Virus record (IMG/VR): IMGVR_UViG_3300042314_000439
Location: 1-31,500 of that record
Reading direction: 5' to 3' (one strand)
From: a virus
Length of the DNA: 31,500 bases
Position numbers and translations under genes: made by a program. Each line of letters begins with the position of its first letter. Position 1 is the first letter of the stretch. Below the pieces are notes generated by a model. The model saw only the letters and a program-made list of their open reading frames with translations. It was not told the origin of the DNA and did not search any database. Shown in pieces: positions 1 to 8,357 of this stretch.

Positions 1-24
1 TATATCTAAGAATCTATGAGGCAT
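1..24 (-). CDS. 5' fragment of membrane protein gene (second copy of 31150-31344)
   Basis: Only the first eight codons (MPHRFLDI) lie inside the window, starting at the ATG at 24-22. The same eight residues begin the complete 64-aa membrane protein at 31150-31344. The fragment overlaps the 3' end of the 70-aa gene exactly as at the right end, which is part of the evidence that the window wraps round a circular map. It is cut by the window edge, not broken. Confidence 0.7.
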
Positions 25-180
25 CTTCTTCTAAAATTGGCTTAAAATCTATTTGTGGTAATGCAATAAGTTTGTCTTTAATATCAATAAAATCCAAGTC
101 TTCAATTACTGCAATATTGCATACATACTTACCATTTGCATCTAATATAAACTCTAAAATAGAACCGTTCAAATAAGTTC
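1..180. repeat. Left copy of near-identical terminal direct repeat
   Basis: Bases 1-180 match 31321-31500 at 175 of 180 positions. The five differences are at 10, 41, 44, 45 and 53 and all fall in the first 53 bases; 54-180 is identical. The repeat carries the same gene junction in both places: the start of a 64-aa membrane protein gene overlapping the end of a 70-aa gene. This is what a circular or terminally redundant genome of 31,320 bp looks like when a contig runs past its own start. Confidence 0.9.
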
Positions 181-226
181 CTTCAAGTTCTTTTTTTTGT
201 TTTAATGTTGCTACTATTACTTTCAT
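14..226 (-). CDS. Hypothetical 70-aa protein after the receptor-binding candidate
   Basis: Small acidic protein of 70 aa with no membrane segment or motif I recognise. It starts at ATG 226-224, one base after the 271-aa tail-fibre-like gene ends, so it is the last gene of the tail block. Its end overlaps the start of the first lysis-block membrane protein by 11 bp. A second copy is cut by the right edge (31334-31500) and differs by F to Y near the C-terminus (PQIDFKP versus PQIDYKP). A tail-tip accessory role would fit the position, but nothing in the sequence shows it. Confidence 0.75.
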   Translation of the reverse strand: MKVIVATLKQKKELEGTYLNGSILEFILDANGKYVCNIAVIEDLDFIDIKDKLIALPQIDFKPILEEDAS

Positions 227-227
227 A

Positions 228-1043
228 TTATACTCCTAATGCTGTAAATGTGTTGCGTAAAAGTGTTTGTAATAACGCATTATCAATTCCACCCGAACCA
301 TGCCATGAAGCCCCATGATACATAGTATCATAATTGCCTCTTGGTACTACTTCATTAAACTCTGTTAGTTCCGTTGTTGGGCTATTTGGCAAACCTACTG
401 AAGTTCTTGTAACAGCATTGTAAGTTCCATTTATTATACTAAAATTACCAGTTGAAGAATCAATCCTTTGACCTTCACAACACACCCACCCACTTGTTAC
501 TACGGATGTATTACCCGCACCATTGTTATCATTATTGTAGGCTGATGATATGTTTGAATCTCGTGTTATTGATAGTCTTGTATTTGGTGATGTAATTCCT
601 TGTTGTGCGCCCATTGCTCTAACCGTTGCGGTGAATGGTGGATTTTTCACAAAGTAACCATGACTTACAGAATTTAAAGTTAATTTAACAGCATTTACCG
701 ATGGATTGTAATTTAAGTTCAAGTAACTTGTTCCACTTGATTTAACACCATTGATGTCAAATGTTGGACTGCTAACAGGCGTTATTAATGTACCTCTTAT
801 TATACAAGTTCTTTGTGCTATACTATTACTTAAACCTGCATAGATGTTTAACCTATCTAAATTATTTAAGATAGAACCATTAGCAACCGCAGGCTTAAAG
901 AAACTATTATCTATTGCTGCAAGTTCCGCATCTGTTATGCTGCCACCATTAGCAACTACTATACTTGTTCTCCATGCTAATGCTTGTGGGCTAAATCCGC
1001 CATATCTTGTTGCATCAACTGCTATTTTAATTCCTATACTCAT
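228..1043 (-). CDS. Putative receptor-binding / distal tail protein
   Basis: A 271-aa protein with no signal peptide. The N-terminal part has the pattern found in many phage tail-tip proteins: an AxxANGGSITDAELAAID stretch (about residues 28-46) followed by LNNLDRLNIYAG (about 58-69). The middle is rich in N, S, T and G and looks all-beta (YLNLNYNPS, about 107-115), like concanavalin- or LamG-type adhesin domains. The C-terminus (GGIDNALLQTLLRNTF) is helical. It is the last large gene after tape measure and tail tip, where receptor-binding proteins usually lie. Function is inferred from pattern and position. Confidence 0.6.
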   Translation of the reverse strand: MSIGIKIAVDATRYGGFSPQALAWRTSIVVANGGSITDAELAAIDNSFFKPAVANGSILNNLDRLNIYAGLSNSIAQRTCIIRGTLITPVSSPTFDINGVKSSGTSYLNLNYNPSVNAVKLTLNSVSHGYFVKNPPFTATVRAMGAQQGITSPNTRLSITRDSNISSAYNNDNNGAGNTSVVTSGWVCCEGQRIDSSTGNFSIINGTYNAVTRTSVGLPNSPTTELTEFNEVVPRGNYDTMYHGASWHGSGGIDNALLQTLLRNTFTALGV

Positions 1044-1044
1044 T

Positions 1045-3402
1045 TTATCCGTTACTTATTTTTAAATTATGTGAACCATCACGATATACTCTGCCATTAA
1101 TATGTGGGTCTGATGTTGGTAATCCATCAAAACTTATATTACCATCAAACATTGCCAATCCATTTACTCTCATTGTATCTAATACTGGTTTATTGAATGG
1201 AACAAATATAAGACTACCTGCAGGAATATCTTCTGTAAAAGTTTGTGAAATAATTGGGATTTCAGTATCACTTACTGCTATATCTGCGCTTAATTCGCAT
1301 TCTACTATATCGCCTGCATAACTTGGTATTAGTATAATCTTATCGCCATCCTTTAAATCTCTTAATACAGTTGCTTTTATCGCTGTTTTAGTTCCACTTA
1401 ATGTTTCTGTAATTCCTGCTACTATTCTTTCAGCATCATAGTAATTTTCTCTTTTTTGCTCATTTCTTATACCTTGATTTAAACTTGCAAATTCAGATTG
1501 ATTTCCACCGCCTTGTTCAATCTCTACTTTATCATTTGTATCTATTGTAGAAATGTTTCTGTAAATCTTAAACCATTCACCGCTCCACTCCATTGATTCT
1601 AAATTCAATTCGCCACCATTTAAGATATAATAATCACTTTGGTACAAATATCTATCGTAAGGATTTCCATTTGTAATTAGATTACCTTGATAACGTGGAT
1701 TAGGGTAGTATTGTGGTGCTATTGTCTCAATTAATAATAATTGGTTTATATCATAAGCAGTACCACCGCCATCAGTTTTCCATTGAGATGTGCTTATTAA
1801 AGGTGCAAATTTACTTCCAGTATATAATGAACCATTTAAACCTTTGTTATTGTCTCCTAAGTAACTTTCAGGCAATTCAATATCTTCACTATTTATTAAT
1901 CCGCTTATGCTATCTACTTTATAGCCGATATAGTTTTGGTCATTAGTTCCGTTATAATAACATAGTCTAGCAGTATCGCCTTTTGTTGTAAAATCAAATG
2001 TTGCAGCGCCATTACTCCATGTTTTTCCCGATTGGCTAAGTGTTAATGGTACTAATATATTGATAAATTCTACATTTGTCACAATAACTGCAGCATTTGT
2101 ATGCAATCCAGCAGGTAATGTTGGTGTTACAATATTTAAACTAAATTCAAAATTTATACCAACAATAGGTATGTTAATCAAATATCTATCTGATGAATTT
2201 GTTGTCCATGTTAATGCTCCCGTTGCAGGGTTACTTTTTAAAAAATACGAACCTATGTTTACTTGTATTTTACATTTAAAATAATTTCCCATAAGATTCA
2301 TGAAGAAATTAAAAATACTTGTAGAACAATTTATAGTTGATGTAAATTGCATTGGTTTGTTACCAATAATATCACCTTGATGATATGGATTTAAACCATT
2401 GTCAAATAAATTTGATTGAGCATAAATTAAATTTACATTATTTGTATTAAACTTTCTTGTAGCTGATTTTATCGCAGGAAAATACTGCCAACAATTTTGA
2501 CCACTTGATGCCCATTCGCTTGTTTGATTGATGTTAGAATCCCACGCTACTAATGTCTGTCCTAAATAGGTACTATCGGCTAAATATTTTCTTTCTTTCC
2601 AACTTGCATTATTATAGTTATTTCTTGATATAATGTGAAAATATCCTTTTGCTAAAATTATTCGAGCATCAAATAACATTAAAATTTGCTCTAATATATC
2701 GTAAAAACTAAAGGCTTCTAACTGCCCATTTGACAAGGTATTACAAAATGCTTTTGGGTATACAGTAGTTTCATCTAATGGGTCAACATTAGTAAACCAA
2801 TGTGTTCCACTACTAACCATGTTGTATTCATAAAAATTTACTGAATTTGAATACAATGTATCTAAAATAGTTATTCTAAAATATATTGGAGTGTATTGTA
2901 AACATTGCCATAAATACCAATTTAGTGTTTGTGGAGTATAACTAAGTGCATTTGTACTATCTGCTAATTCTAAAAATCTAAAGTCTTTTAAACGTGCTAA
3001 ACCATCGGTAAATTTAAGTTCGTATGTATAAGGATAAGCAGCATCTTCACGTTGGTTTAAATCATGCAATAATACACCAATCCAATAAACTTCATATAGG
3101 TTTGTTGATGTGTTCCATTTGTGCAAATGACAATAAAATCTTTCTTCTTTTGCTAATTGAACTTGATTAAATAACCAAGTTTCTAAAGTTGAATTATCAA
3201 CTATAATAGGAACACTTAAACTACTGCCTTTAATACTTGCATATCGCTTGTCATTTTGACTTTCATAGTTTAATATTGGTGGGCTTGATGTTGCTATTTC
3301 AGTACTTGGACCAGTAATGTAATCTGTATCCCATATCTCTACTTTCCATTTCTCATTAAACTTAGTAGATTGAACATAAGTTATATATTTTGGATTGCTC
3401 AT
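1045..3402 (-). CDS. Tail-tip / baseplate hub protein
   Basis: A 785-aa protein directly after the tape measure gene (the start codon overlaps the tape-measure stop at 3402). The N-terminus is beta-rich and holds YTYELKFTDGLARLKDFRF (about residues 125-143), a pattern I associate with tail-tip proteins of Bacteroidota phages. The C-terminus ends with LPTSDPHINGRVYRDG then LKISNG, a form of the LPTSDPxxxGxxW motif that closes many trimeric phage fibre and tip proteins. It probably caps the tail tube and carries the fibre encoded next. No peptidase or lysozyme motif was seen in it. Confidence 0.7.
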   Translation of the reverse strand: MSNPKYITYVQSTKFNEKWKVEIWDTDYITGPSTEIATSSPPILNYESQNDKRYASIKGSSLSVPIIVDNSTLETWLFNQVQLAKEERFYCHLHKWNTSTNLYEVYWIGVLLHDLNQREDAAYPYTYELKFTDGLARLKDFRFLELADSTNALSYTPQTLNWYLWQCLQYTPIYFRITILDTLYSNSVNFYEYNMVSSGTHWFTNVDPLDETTVYPKAFCNTLSNGQLEAFSFYDILEQILMLFDARIILAKGYFHIISRNNYNNASWKERKYLADSTYLGQTLVAWDSNINQTSEWASSGQNCWQYFPAIKSATRKFNTNNVNLIYAQSNLFDNGLNPYHQGDIIGNKPMQFTSTINCSTSIFNFFMNLMGNYFKCKIQVNIGSYFLKSNPATGALTWTTNSSDRYLINIPIVGINFEFSLNIVTPTLPAGLHTNAAVIVTNVEFINILVPLTLSQSGKTWSNGAATFDFTTKGDTARLCYYNGTNDQNYIGYKVDSISGLINSEDIELPESYLGDNNKGLNGSLYTGSKFAPLISTSQWKTDGGGTAYDINQLLLIETIAPQYYPNPRYQGNLITNGNPYDRYLYQSDYYILNGGELNLESMEWSGEWFKIYRNISTIDTNDKVEIEQGGGNQSEFASLNQGIRNEQKRENYYDAERIVAGITETLSGTKTAIKATVLRDLKDGDKIILIPSYAGDIVECELSADIAVSDTEIPIISQTFTEDIPAGSLIFVPFNKPVLDTMRVNGLAMFDGNISFDGLPTSDPHINGRVYRDGSHNLKISNG

Positions 3403-5129
3403 TATCTTACTCTGCCCCTTTCATAACCGCTTCTATTTACTGATACTAAAAGATTATTGCCTCTAATTTCGCCACCTACTTGTAATACTCCAAAATTGCT
3501 ATTCATACCACCATTTCCAAATGTACCTGCATTAACTGCTGAACCACCACCGCCACCACCTGCACTTACACCGCCACCGCTTGCACCTGCACCTAATACC
3601 CCTGCTGCTATATTTAATCCTATACCCGCTGCGGTTGCCGCTGCTCCATGAGCATAATCTTGAATAGCAAAATAACCCGCTGCCATTGCATACATAGTCA
3701 TTGCCATTGAATTACATACATCTGCTAACATTGCTTTTAATGCTGCGCCTCCATCAATATTATCCCCACCCAAAGCCTTACCAAGTGTATTTCCAAAATT
3801 TTGAAGTGCAGGTACTATCATACCCTTCAAAGTTTCCCCCATCTTTTTCATTCCATCATTCAAAACTACCATTCTTTGACCTGCTTTTTGAATGTCATCT
3901 AATCCCTCTGCTTTAAATGTAAAAGTAACTGTTTGAGGTACATTTAATTTTGCTGCTTCTAAATTTTTTATTATTCCCTGCCTTAATTCATCATTGCTTT
4001 GAGCCCCAAATGATACTCCAGTTGCTTTTTTTCTTTGAATTAAATAAATGCCTTCATCCGTTCCACCTCGTGCACGCATCTCACTATTCATTTTCTGAAT
4101 TTCTTCTACGTGCTTTTTATGCTCATCTTGTATTTGTTTATTGTTTTTCTTTAAATCATCTAAAATTCCTTTTTCAATTTCATTTTGTTTGTTTTTATAA
4201 ATTTCAGTTAATGATTTTAATGTGTCTCTATAACGCATTTGGTCAAATAAATTTTTTTGACTTTCCAAATACGTTTTACGATTAGCCTCTACTGCAATCT
4301 CATAATCTTGTTTTGCCTTTTCTCTTTCTAATGTTCCTTTATCTCCAGTTGCCTCTGCTTGTAATAATGCTAATGCCCTTTGTTTGGCAACACTATCTTG
4401 AATTGCTGTATTTAAGTTTGCTTGTGCCCTTGCTGATTCATTGATGAGTCTAATATAATCTTCTTGCGCTTTTTTAGTATTCCCCATCGTTTCAATGGAT
4501 AAGGCAACTAAAGCACCTATAATTAATGTAATCCCTGCTGTTGCTATTGCTGTGGTCGCTCCGATTGAAGCTATTGCAGGTAAAACTTCTAAGGTAATAA
4601 CTGTCTTTAAAACCATAAAAGAATCACCTGCTTCCTTCAATGATTGTAAACCTTGAGTTAATGCCATTGCACCTTGCAATTTTACCATTGTTTCTTGCAA
4701 TGCTTTGCTATCAGTTCCAAATAACGCTGCTGCCCCTTGCGCTGCACTAAATGCCCCTGCCAATGATTGCATAACTCCAACCGTTGCACTTAATACTGGC
4801 GCATCACTCGAAAATGCTTTAATCGTACTATTGGTTAAGTCTAATCTATCTTTTAACTCACCTGCGGTTTTGGCTGCTACTCTAAATTTATCCGATGTTT
4901 CACCAAATTGCAATGCTGCTTCCCTTGCATCTCTTGCAGCTGCTCTATATGCTTGCTGTAAGTTTTCGCCTGAACGCTTAGAACTTGCAGAAATTTTATC
5001 TGATGATTGCATTACTGCATCACCCATTTGCTGACCTGCACTCTTTACGATTGCGGCTGCATTATCCATGTCCTTTTTAAGACCTGATGTGTTTGCTCCT
5101 AATCCTATGCTAAGTATTTTGTCAGCCAT
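3402..5129 (-). CDS. Tail tape measure protein
   Basis: A 575-aa protein, long, Ala/Lys/Gln-rich and mostly helical. It has a hydrophobic stretch at about residues 172-214 (including LPAIASIGATTAIATAGITL), a charged coiled-coil part at about 220-340, and a hydrophobic Ala/Gly C-terminal third with a GGGVSAGGGGGG run. It follows the G/GT chaperone genes, overlapping the T-frame stop by 8 bp, which is the universal order for tape measures. At roughly 0.15 nm per residue the length would set a tail of about 85 nm (family knowledge, not measured). It is short for a siphovirus, with no transglycosylase or peptidase insert visible. Confidence 0.88.
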   Translation of the reverse strand: MADKILSIGLGANTSGLKKDMDNAAAIVKSAGQQMGDAVMQSSDKISASSKRSGENLQQAYRAAARDAREAALQFGETSDKFRVAAKTAGELKDRLDLTNSTIKAFSSDAPVLSATVGVMQSLAGAFSAAQGAAALFGTDSKALQETMVKLQGAMALTQGLQSLKEAGDSFMVLKTVITLEVLPAIASIGATTAIATAGITLIIGALVALSIETMGNTKKAQEDYIRLINESARAQANLNTAIQDSVAKQRALALLQAEATGDKGTLEREKAKQDYEIAVEANRKTYLESQKNLFDQMRYRDTLKSLTEIYKNKQNEIEKGILDDLKKNNKQIQDEHKKHVEEIQKMNSEMRARGGTDEGIYLIQRKKATGVSFGAQSNDELRQGIIKNLEAAKLNVPQTVTFTFKAEGLDDIQKAGQRMVVLNDGMKKMGETLKGMIVPALQNFGNTLGKALGGDNIDGGAALKAMLADVCNSMAMTMYAMAAGYFAIQDYAHGAAATAAGIGLNIAAGVLGAGASGGGVSAGGGGGGSAVNAGTFGNGGMNSNFGVLQVGGEIRGNNLLVSVNRSGYERGRVR

Positions 5130-5463
5130 TATCTAAGTTCCACTTTTGTTTAAGTTCTTCAATCTTTTCTTTTGTCAATCCGCTTGATTCATCTTTGGTT
5201 TCCCATTCAAATTTAATCAAATCTTGGGCTTTTAAAGGTTTTGTTACATGACAATTTACAAGCCATGTTGTTTGCCACCTTGTTCGTTCCCATTCGTTTT
5301 GGTCTTTGAATTTTAACTGCTCTAAATACTTGTGATTGATTGCGTAAAATTCACAAGGTTGTATAACCCAAAAATCAACTGCACTCATGCCGATTTGACC
5401 AAGTGCAGTTGAATAATGGTCTAATATTAAATCAAAGTCGGGGGCTACTTCGCCCCCTTGTCG
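5122..5463 (-). CDS. T part of the G-T tail assembly chaperone, read by -1 frameshift
   Basis: The -1 frame is open from the slippery site (first shifted codon CGA, 5463-5461) through 25 codons into the 88 residues that begin MSAVDFW at 5388 and stop at 5122. Ribosomes shifting on A-AAA-AAC after residue 101 of the G protein would make a 214-aa GT fusion. In lambda-like phages the GT fusion binds the tape measure while G coats it, and the T frame always lies just before the tape measure, as here. The T part contains CEFYAINHKYLEQL and RTRWQTTWLVNC. The ATG at 5388 could in theory start it alone, but the upstream open frame and the signal argue for frameshifting. Confidence 0.85.
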   Translation of the reverse strand, partial: RQGGEVAPDFDLILDHYSTALGQIGMSAVDFWVIQPCEFYAINHKYLEQLKFKDQNEWERTRWQTTWLVNCHVTKPLKAQDLIKFEWETKDESSGLTKEKIEELKQKWNLDNG

Positions 5464-5469
5464 TTTTTT
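5440..5469 (-). promoter_or_regulatory. Programmed -1 ribosomal frameshift signal
   Basis: On the coding strand the heptamer A AAA AAC (5469-5463) sits in the 0 frame of the G gene (CCA AAA AAC). After a 5-nt spacer there is a perfect 6-bp GC stem, GGGGGC (5457-5452) and GCCCCC (5445-5440), with loop GAAGTA. The G stop codon TAG lies in the 3' side of this hairpin. Heptamer, spacing and stem are the classic arrangement for the G/GT shift in tailed phages. Confidence 0.88.
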
Positions 5470-5765
5470 GGCGCAAAAGCATTTGTTAATGACTTGTTCA
5501 TCTCCATTGATACCTCATAAAAGGCTGATAAATTTTGATTGAAGTAGTCTTCACATTCTTTCACGCTGATTGGCATTTCTGTAAGGTTCGAATCCTTAAT
5601 AATTGCCCCACCAAAAATACCACTTGCTAAATAAATAGGTGCATTTTCTAACGCATCTAAGTTGCCAATGTCGAATATCTTAGTATTCGTTAATTGTTGG
5701 ATTTTTTTCAAAGCAGTGTAGTTAAAAACTACATCATGCTTTACTTCTTTAATTGTTACTTTCAT
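5445..5765 (-). CDS. Tail assembly chaperone G
   Basis: A 106-aa protein beginning MKVTIKEVKHDVVFNYTALK and ending in a lysine-rich tail (APKNDKGAK). Its size, its place between major tail protein and tape measure, and the frameshift signal near its 3' end identify it as the G-type chaperone; sequence alone would not. It should bind the tape measure during tail assembly and be absent from finished virions. A hairpin (5783-5834) lies between it and the upstream tail tube gene, possibly lowering its expression relative to tail tube. Confidence 0.82.
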   Translation of the reverse strand: MKVTIKEVKHDVVFNYTALKKIQQLTNTKIFDIGNLDALENAPIYLASGIFGGAIIKDSNLTEMPISVKECEDYFNQNLSAFYEVSMEMNKSLTNAFAPKNDKGAK

Positions 5766-5782
5766 ATTGCTTTTTAGTTTTG

Positions 5783-5834
5783 TTGGTATGGCAAAGGCAA
5801 TAGCTTAAAAAGCTAAAAGCCAATGCCAATGCCA
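5783..5834 (-). promoter_or_regulatory. Hairpin after the tail tube gene
   Basis: In the 74-bp gap between tail tube and chaperone genes the coding-strand RNA can form a long imperfect stem: TGGCATTGGCATTGGC (5834-5819) pairs with the region around GCCTTTGCCATACCA (5797-5783), with an inner AGCTT-TTT-AAGCT hairpin (5814-5802). No U-run follows, so it is more likely an attenuator or mRNA-end stabiliser than a full terminator. Confidence 0.5.
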
Positions 5835-5839
5835 CCCAG

Positions 5840-6256
5840 TTAGTTAGTTGCTTTAGTTATTGCTCCAGTACCTTCAAATGATACAGTATAAGTAGCTGTA
5901 TCTTCTACTGGTGCGCCTTGTTTAATTGATTTGATGAATGCTGAACCTTCATAGTACACATCACCACTTACTGAACTACCTACTCTTACAGTTACTGCCG
6001 AACCAGTATTCCACGCATCATACAAATCCACAAAGAATTGATAAGTGCTACCAGTCTTTTCTTCATAAAATCCATTCGCTGAAAAGTTGAATGATTTTTT
6101 ATAAACTAAAATTTCTCTCCATCCTGCACTTTGCTTTGTTGTTACATCTTTTACTTCACGTTCTAAATTGAAGTCGTTTGAAGTTAATCGGGCTATTACT
6201 TTGGTTGCTACCTTAATTGTAATATCCGTTCCATTTACCATTCCTGTTGTTGCCAT
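5840..6256 (-). CDS. Major tail tube protein (TP901-1 type)
   Basis: A 138-aa protein with the TP901-1-type tail tube pattern: MVNGTDITIKV, then LTSNDFNLEREVKDVTTKQS, SAGWRE and SANGFYEE in the N-terminal half, and an EDTATYTVSFEGTGAI C-terminal strand. It would polymerise into the tail tube around the tape measure. It lies 12 bp after a longer paralog (6269-7078) with the same two halves, and both genes share the leader AAGAACATG. Being the shorter copy and next to the chaperones, it is probably the main tube subunit. Confidence 0.85.
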   Translation of the reverse strand: MATTGMVNGTDITIKVATKVIARLTSNDFNLEREVKDVTTKQSAGWREILVYKKSFNFSANGFYEEKTGSTYQFFVDLYDAWNTGSAVTVRVGSSVSGDVYYEGSAFIKSIKQGAPVEDTATYTVSFEGTGAITKATN

Positions 6257-6268
6257 GTTCTTATATTA

Positions 6269-7078
6269 TTATATCGTTGTTTTACTTAAATCTGCTGTTC
6301 CTTCTATTGAGCAAGTAAAAGTTGATGTATCTTCTACTGGATCTGTATGCTTTAAACTTTTTATATATCCGAATCCTGAATATTGCTTATTGCCATCTAT
6401 TTGGTCTGAAATTAACATAGTAATTTTAGTTCCATTATTTTGCAAATCATAAAGTTCATCAAATGTATAACCGCTTCTTGTATATGGTAACGCTGTTGCT
6501 CCTATGTTTACCATTATATTTGATACTGTTGCACTTGTTGCAGTTCCTTTGTATATTTTAACGGTTACATCGTTACTATCATTAGATAACAATGTCACTG
6601 AATATCTAGTTAAAGTTCCAGTTAAGGTTATTGATTGCGTTGTATTGTAATCTAAATTTTCAACTTTAATAAACATAGTTCCACTACCTTTAGCATATAA
6701 TGAGAATGTAACATAATCATCAATTTGAACATAGTCTATTGATTGTGTTATTTCTGCACTTGTAAACGTAATTAAATCCGCTGTTTTCTTACCAAAAGCA
6801 TCAACCGCACTATTACTTGTTATTGTGTTTGTTCCTTTGTTCCAATTAGTCGCATTTGCTAAATTTTCACTTGATTTTACCAAGTTAATTCCAACTCCTT
6901 TTATAAATCCATTTGCAGAACCATTGAAACTTTTCTTCATTGGTTTGCATTCTCTCCACCCTGCGCTGTCTTTACTTGTAATGTCCTTCACGTCAACCTC
7001 GCAACTAAAATCGTTTGATGTTAAGGCTGCTATTGGGTCATTGTCTATTAATAAAAGTATATCCGTTCCGTTTGTCAT
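6269..7078 (-). CDS. Tail tube paralog with an inserted carbohydrate-binding-like domain
   Basis: A 269-aa protein. Residues 1-61 (MTNGTDILLL to SANGFIKG, with SKDSAGWRE) and 204-269 (YTFDELYDL to EDTSTFTCSIEGTADL) align with the two halves of the 138-aa tail tube protein next to it. Between them, residues about 62-203 form a separate domain: NLVKSSENLANATNWNK, YVTFSLYAKGSG, LTRYSVTL, NIMVNIGATALPYTRS. This matches the phage jelly-roll/CBM-like pattern NLLxxSExFxxxxW, ysfSvYaKg, GAqLExGxxaTsYi. Such a domain would stick out from the tube and could bind sugars. The shared halves are seen in the sequence; the decoration role is inferred. Confidence 0.8.
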   Translation of the reverse strand: MTNGTDILLLIDNDPIAALTSNDFSCEVDVKDITSKDSAGWRECKPMKKSFNGSANGFIKGVGINLVKSSENLANATNWNKGTNTITSNSAVDAFGKKTADLITFTSAEITQSIDYVQIDDYVTFSLYAKGSGTMFIKVENLDYNTTQSITLTGTLTRYSVTLLSNDSNDVTVKIYKGTATSATVSNIMVNIGATALPYTRSGYTFDELYDLQNNGTKITMLISDQIDGNKQYSGFGYIKSLKHTDPVEDTSTFTCSIEGTADLSKTTI

Positions 7079-7082
7079 GTTC

Positions 7083-7484
7083 TTAATTTTTTATTCGTAA
7101 AATATAATCTTGTTGCCATCCATATACACCATTTAAATCAACATTGTCATTGTACATTTCGCCTTCATTGTCAAAGACTATTGATTGAACATTAACACCG
7201 CCATAAGTTCCTGATGTTTTACGTTCTAATGCTAATCTTATTGCATCTGCTATGTTGCTTAGTGTGTCGTAATCAGTATGTAATATATTAACCTGCATTC
7301 TTATAATATCAAGTTTACTTGGTCCATCTTTCTCAATCGTTGGTACTAAACTAACTTGCTCATAAACTACATAAGGAAATTCAGCTAAATTACTCGCTTT
7401 TAATGGCGATATTCTAGTACTTACATAGGCTGTGACTGCCGATGTATTAGTTAAAATGTTATATATTGCTTTACCTGCCTTCAC
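7083..7484 (-). CDS. Tail terminator / tail completion protein (DUF3168-like)
   Basis: A 133-aa protein. It shows IYNILTNTSAVTAYVSTRIS, then PYVVYEQVS, an IIRMQVNI strand and a TLSNIADAIRLAL helix, the pattern of the SPP1 gp17 / DUF3168 tail completion family. It sits between the HK97 gp10-like gene and the tail tube genes, where that family lies. The start is GTG at 7484, overlapping the upstream gene by 14 bp, with no nearer ATG before the conserved region. Confidence 0.75.
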   Translation of the reverse strand: MKAGKAIYNILTNTSAVTAYVSTRISPLKASNLAEFPYVVYEQVSLVPTIEKDGPSKLDIIRMQVNILHTDYDTLSNIADAIRLALERKTSGTYGGVNVQSIVFDNEGEMYNDNVDLNGVYGWQQDYILRIKN

Positions 7485-8019
7485 TAAATACTCCAGTTTT
7501 TTTTGCTGCCTCTACAATTACACTTTCATAACCTTTTTTTAACTTATCAAGTAATGAAGTTTTCATTTTATCATAAGTTGGTCTTATAAATGGATGTGCA
7601 GGCATCTTACCTCTAAATCCTTGCTTTACACCTGCCTTTGATAAATTTGCAGCTACAAACTTGCTTTTAACACCAATATACCTATCAACTGTTCCATACT
7701 CAACTAAGTGTGCATGATTGCCACCTTTAAACATACTTTTTTTAGTAGAGTAATTAGGTCCTACCCATAAGAAATTTGCATTTTTCTTACTTTTAAATGA
7801 ATCTATGCTATTCTTCAAATCTCCAGTATTAACTGGAACTGCCGATTTTAAAGCAATTATTAAATCATTGGCAACTGTCTGATTAACTTTTTGTATGTCT
7901 TTAAAATTTGACTCATTTGACAATAGTTTGATTCCATTAACAATATCATCAATCCCATCAATGGTACAATTCATTGATATTCCATTTGGATTGCTTGTAT
8001 TTCTTGTTAATTTACTCAT
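7471..8019 (-). CDS. HK97 gp10-like neck / tail component
   Basis: A 182-aa protein with the HK97 gp10 pattern: VPVNTGDLKNSI (about residues 60-71), HAHLVEYGT and PAHPFIRPTYDKMK. These proteins act at the head-tail neck or in tail completion. The start overlaps the upstream stop as TAATG at 8021-8017. An internal Met (MNCTIDGIDD) is a possible later start, since the first 15 residues look unlike the family. Confidence 0.85.
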   Translation of the reverse strand: MSKLTRNTSNPNGISMNCTIDGIDDIVNGIKLLSNESNFKDIQKVNQTVANDLIIALKSAVPVNTGDLKNSIDSFKSKKNANFLWVGPNYSTKKSMFKGGNHAHLVEYGTVDRYIGVKSKFVAANLSKAGVKQGFRGKMPAHPFIRPTYDKMKTSLLDKLKKGYESVIVEAAKKTGVFSEGR

Positions 8020-8357
8020 TATGTTAAAATCTCTCCTACTATTCTCATTGCATTTCTTCTACCATATTCAGGTGCTTCAAACAATGTTACTACCGAATAT
8101 TGAAGTCCTTCATATTGAAAGTGCCACTCATTTGTTACACTTGTTACATCGTTAAATCTGACATCAATTGTTAATCTATCATCAATATTCTTTTTAGCTT
8201 CAACAAACTGCTCTGTATTCGCTCTATTATTAACATAGCACCAAATTGTACCCACCTCTGTATAAGTATATGAGGTTGCACCACTTGATGAACTTTGAGT
8301 TGCTACTGGGCTAAACAAAGTTATTTGATTGTCAAATTTACCGCTTATAATATCCAT
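8019..8357 (-). CDS. Head closure / head-tail joining protein
   Basis: A 112-aa beta-rich protein: GKFDNQITLFSP at the start, GTIWCYVNNRANTEQFVEAK, LTIDVRFND, FQYEGLQYSVVTLFE. This is the SPP1 gp16 / phage head-tail joining family, which caps the connector after packaging. It lies between the adaptor-spike genes and the gp10-like gene, as expected in HK97-like modules. Confidence 0.8.
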   Translation of the reverse strand: MDIISGKFDNQITLFSPVATQSSSSGATSYTYTEVGTIWCYVNNRANTEQFVEAKKNIDDRLTIDVRFNDVTSVTNEWHFQYEGLQYSVVTLFEAPEYGRRNAMRIVGEILT

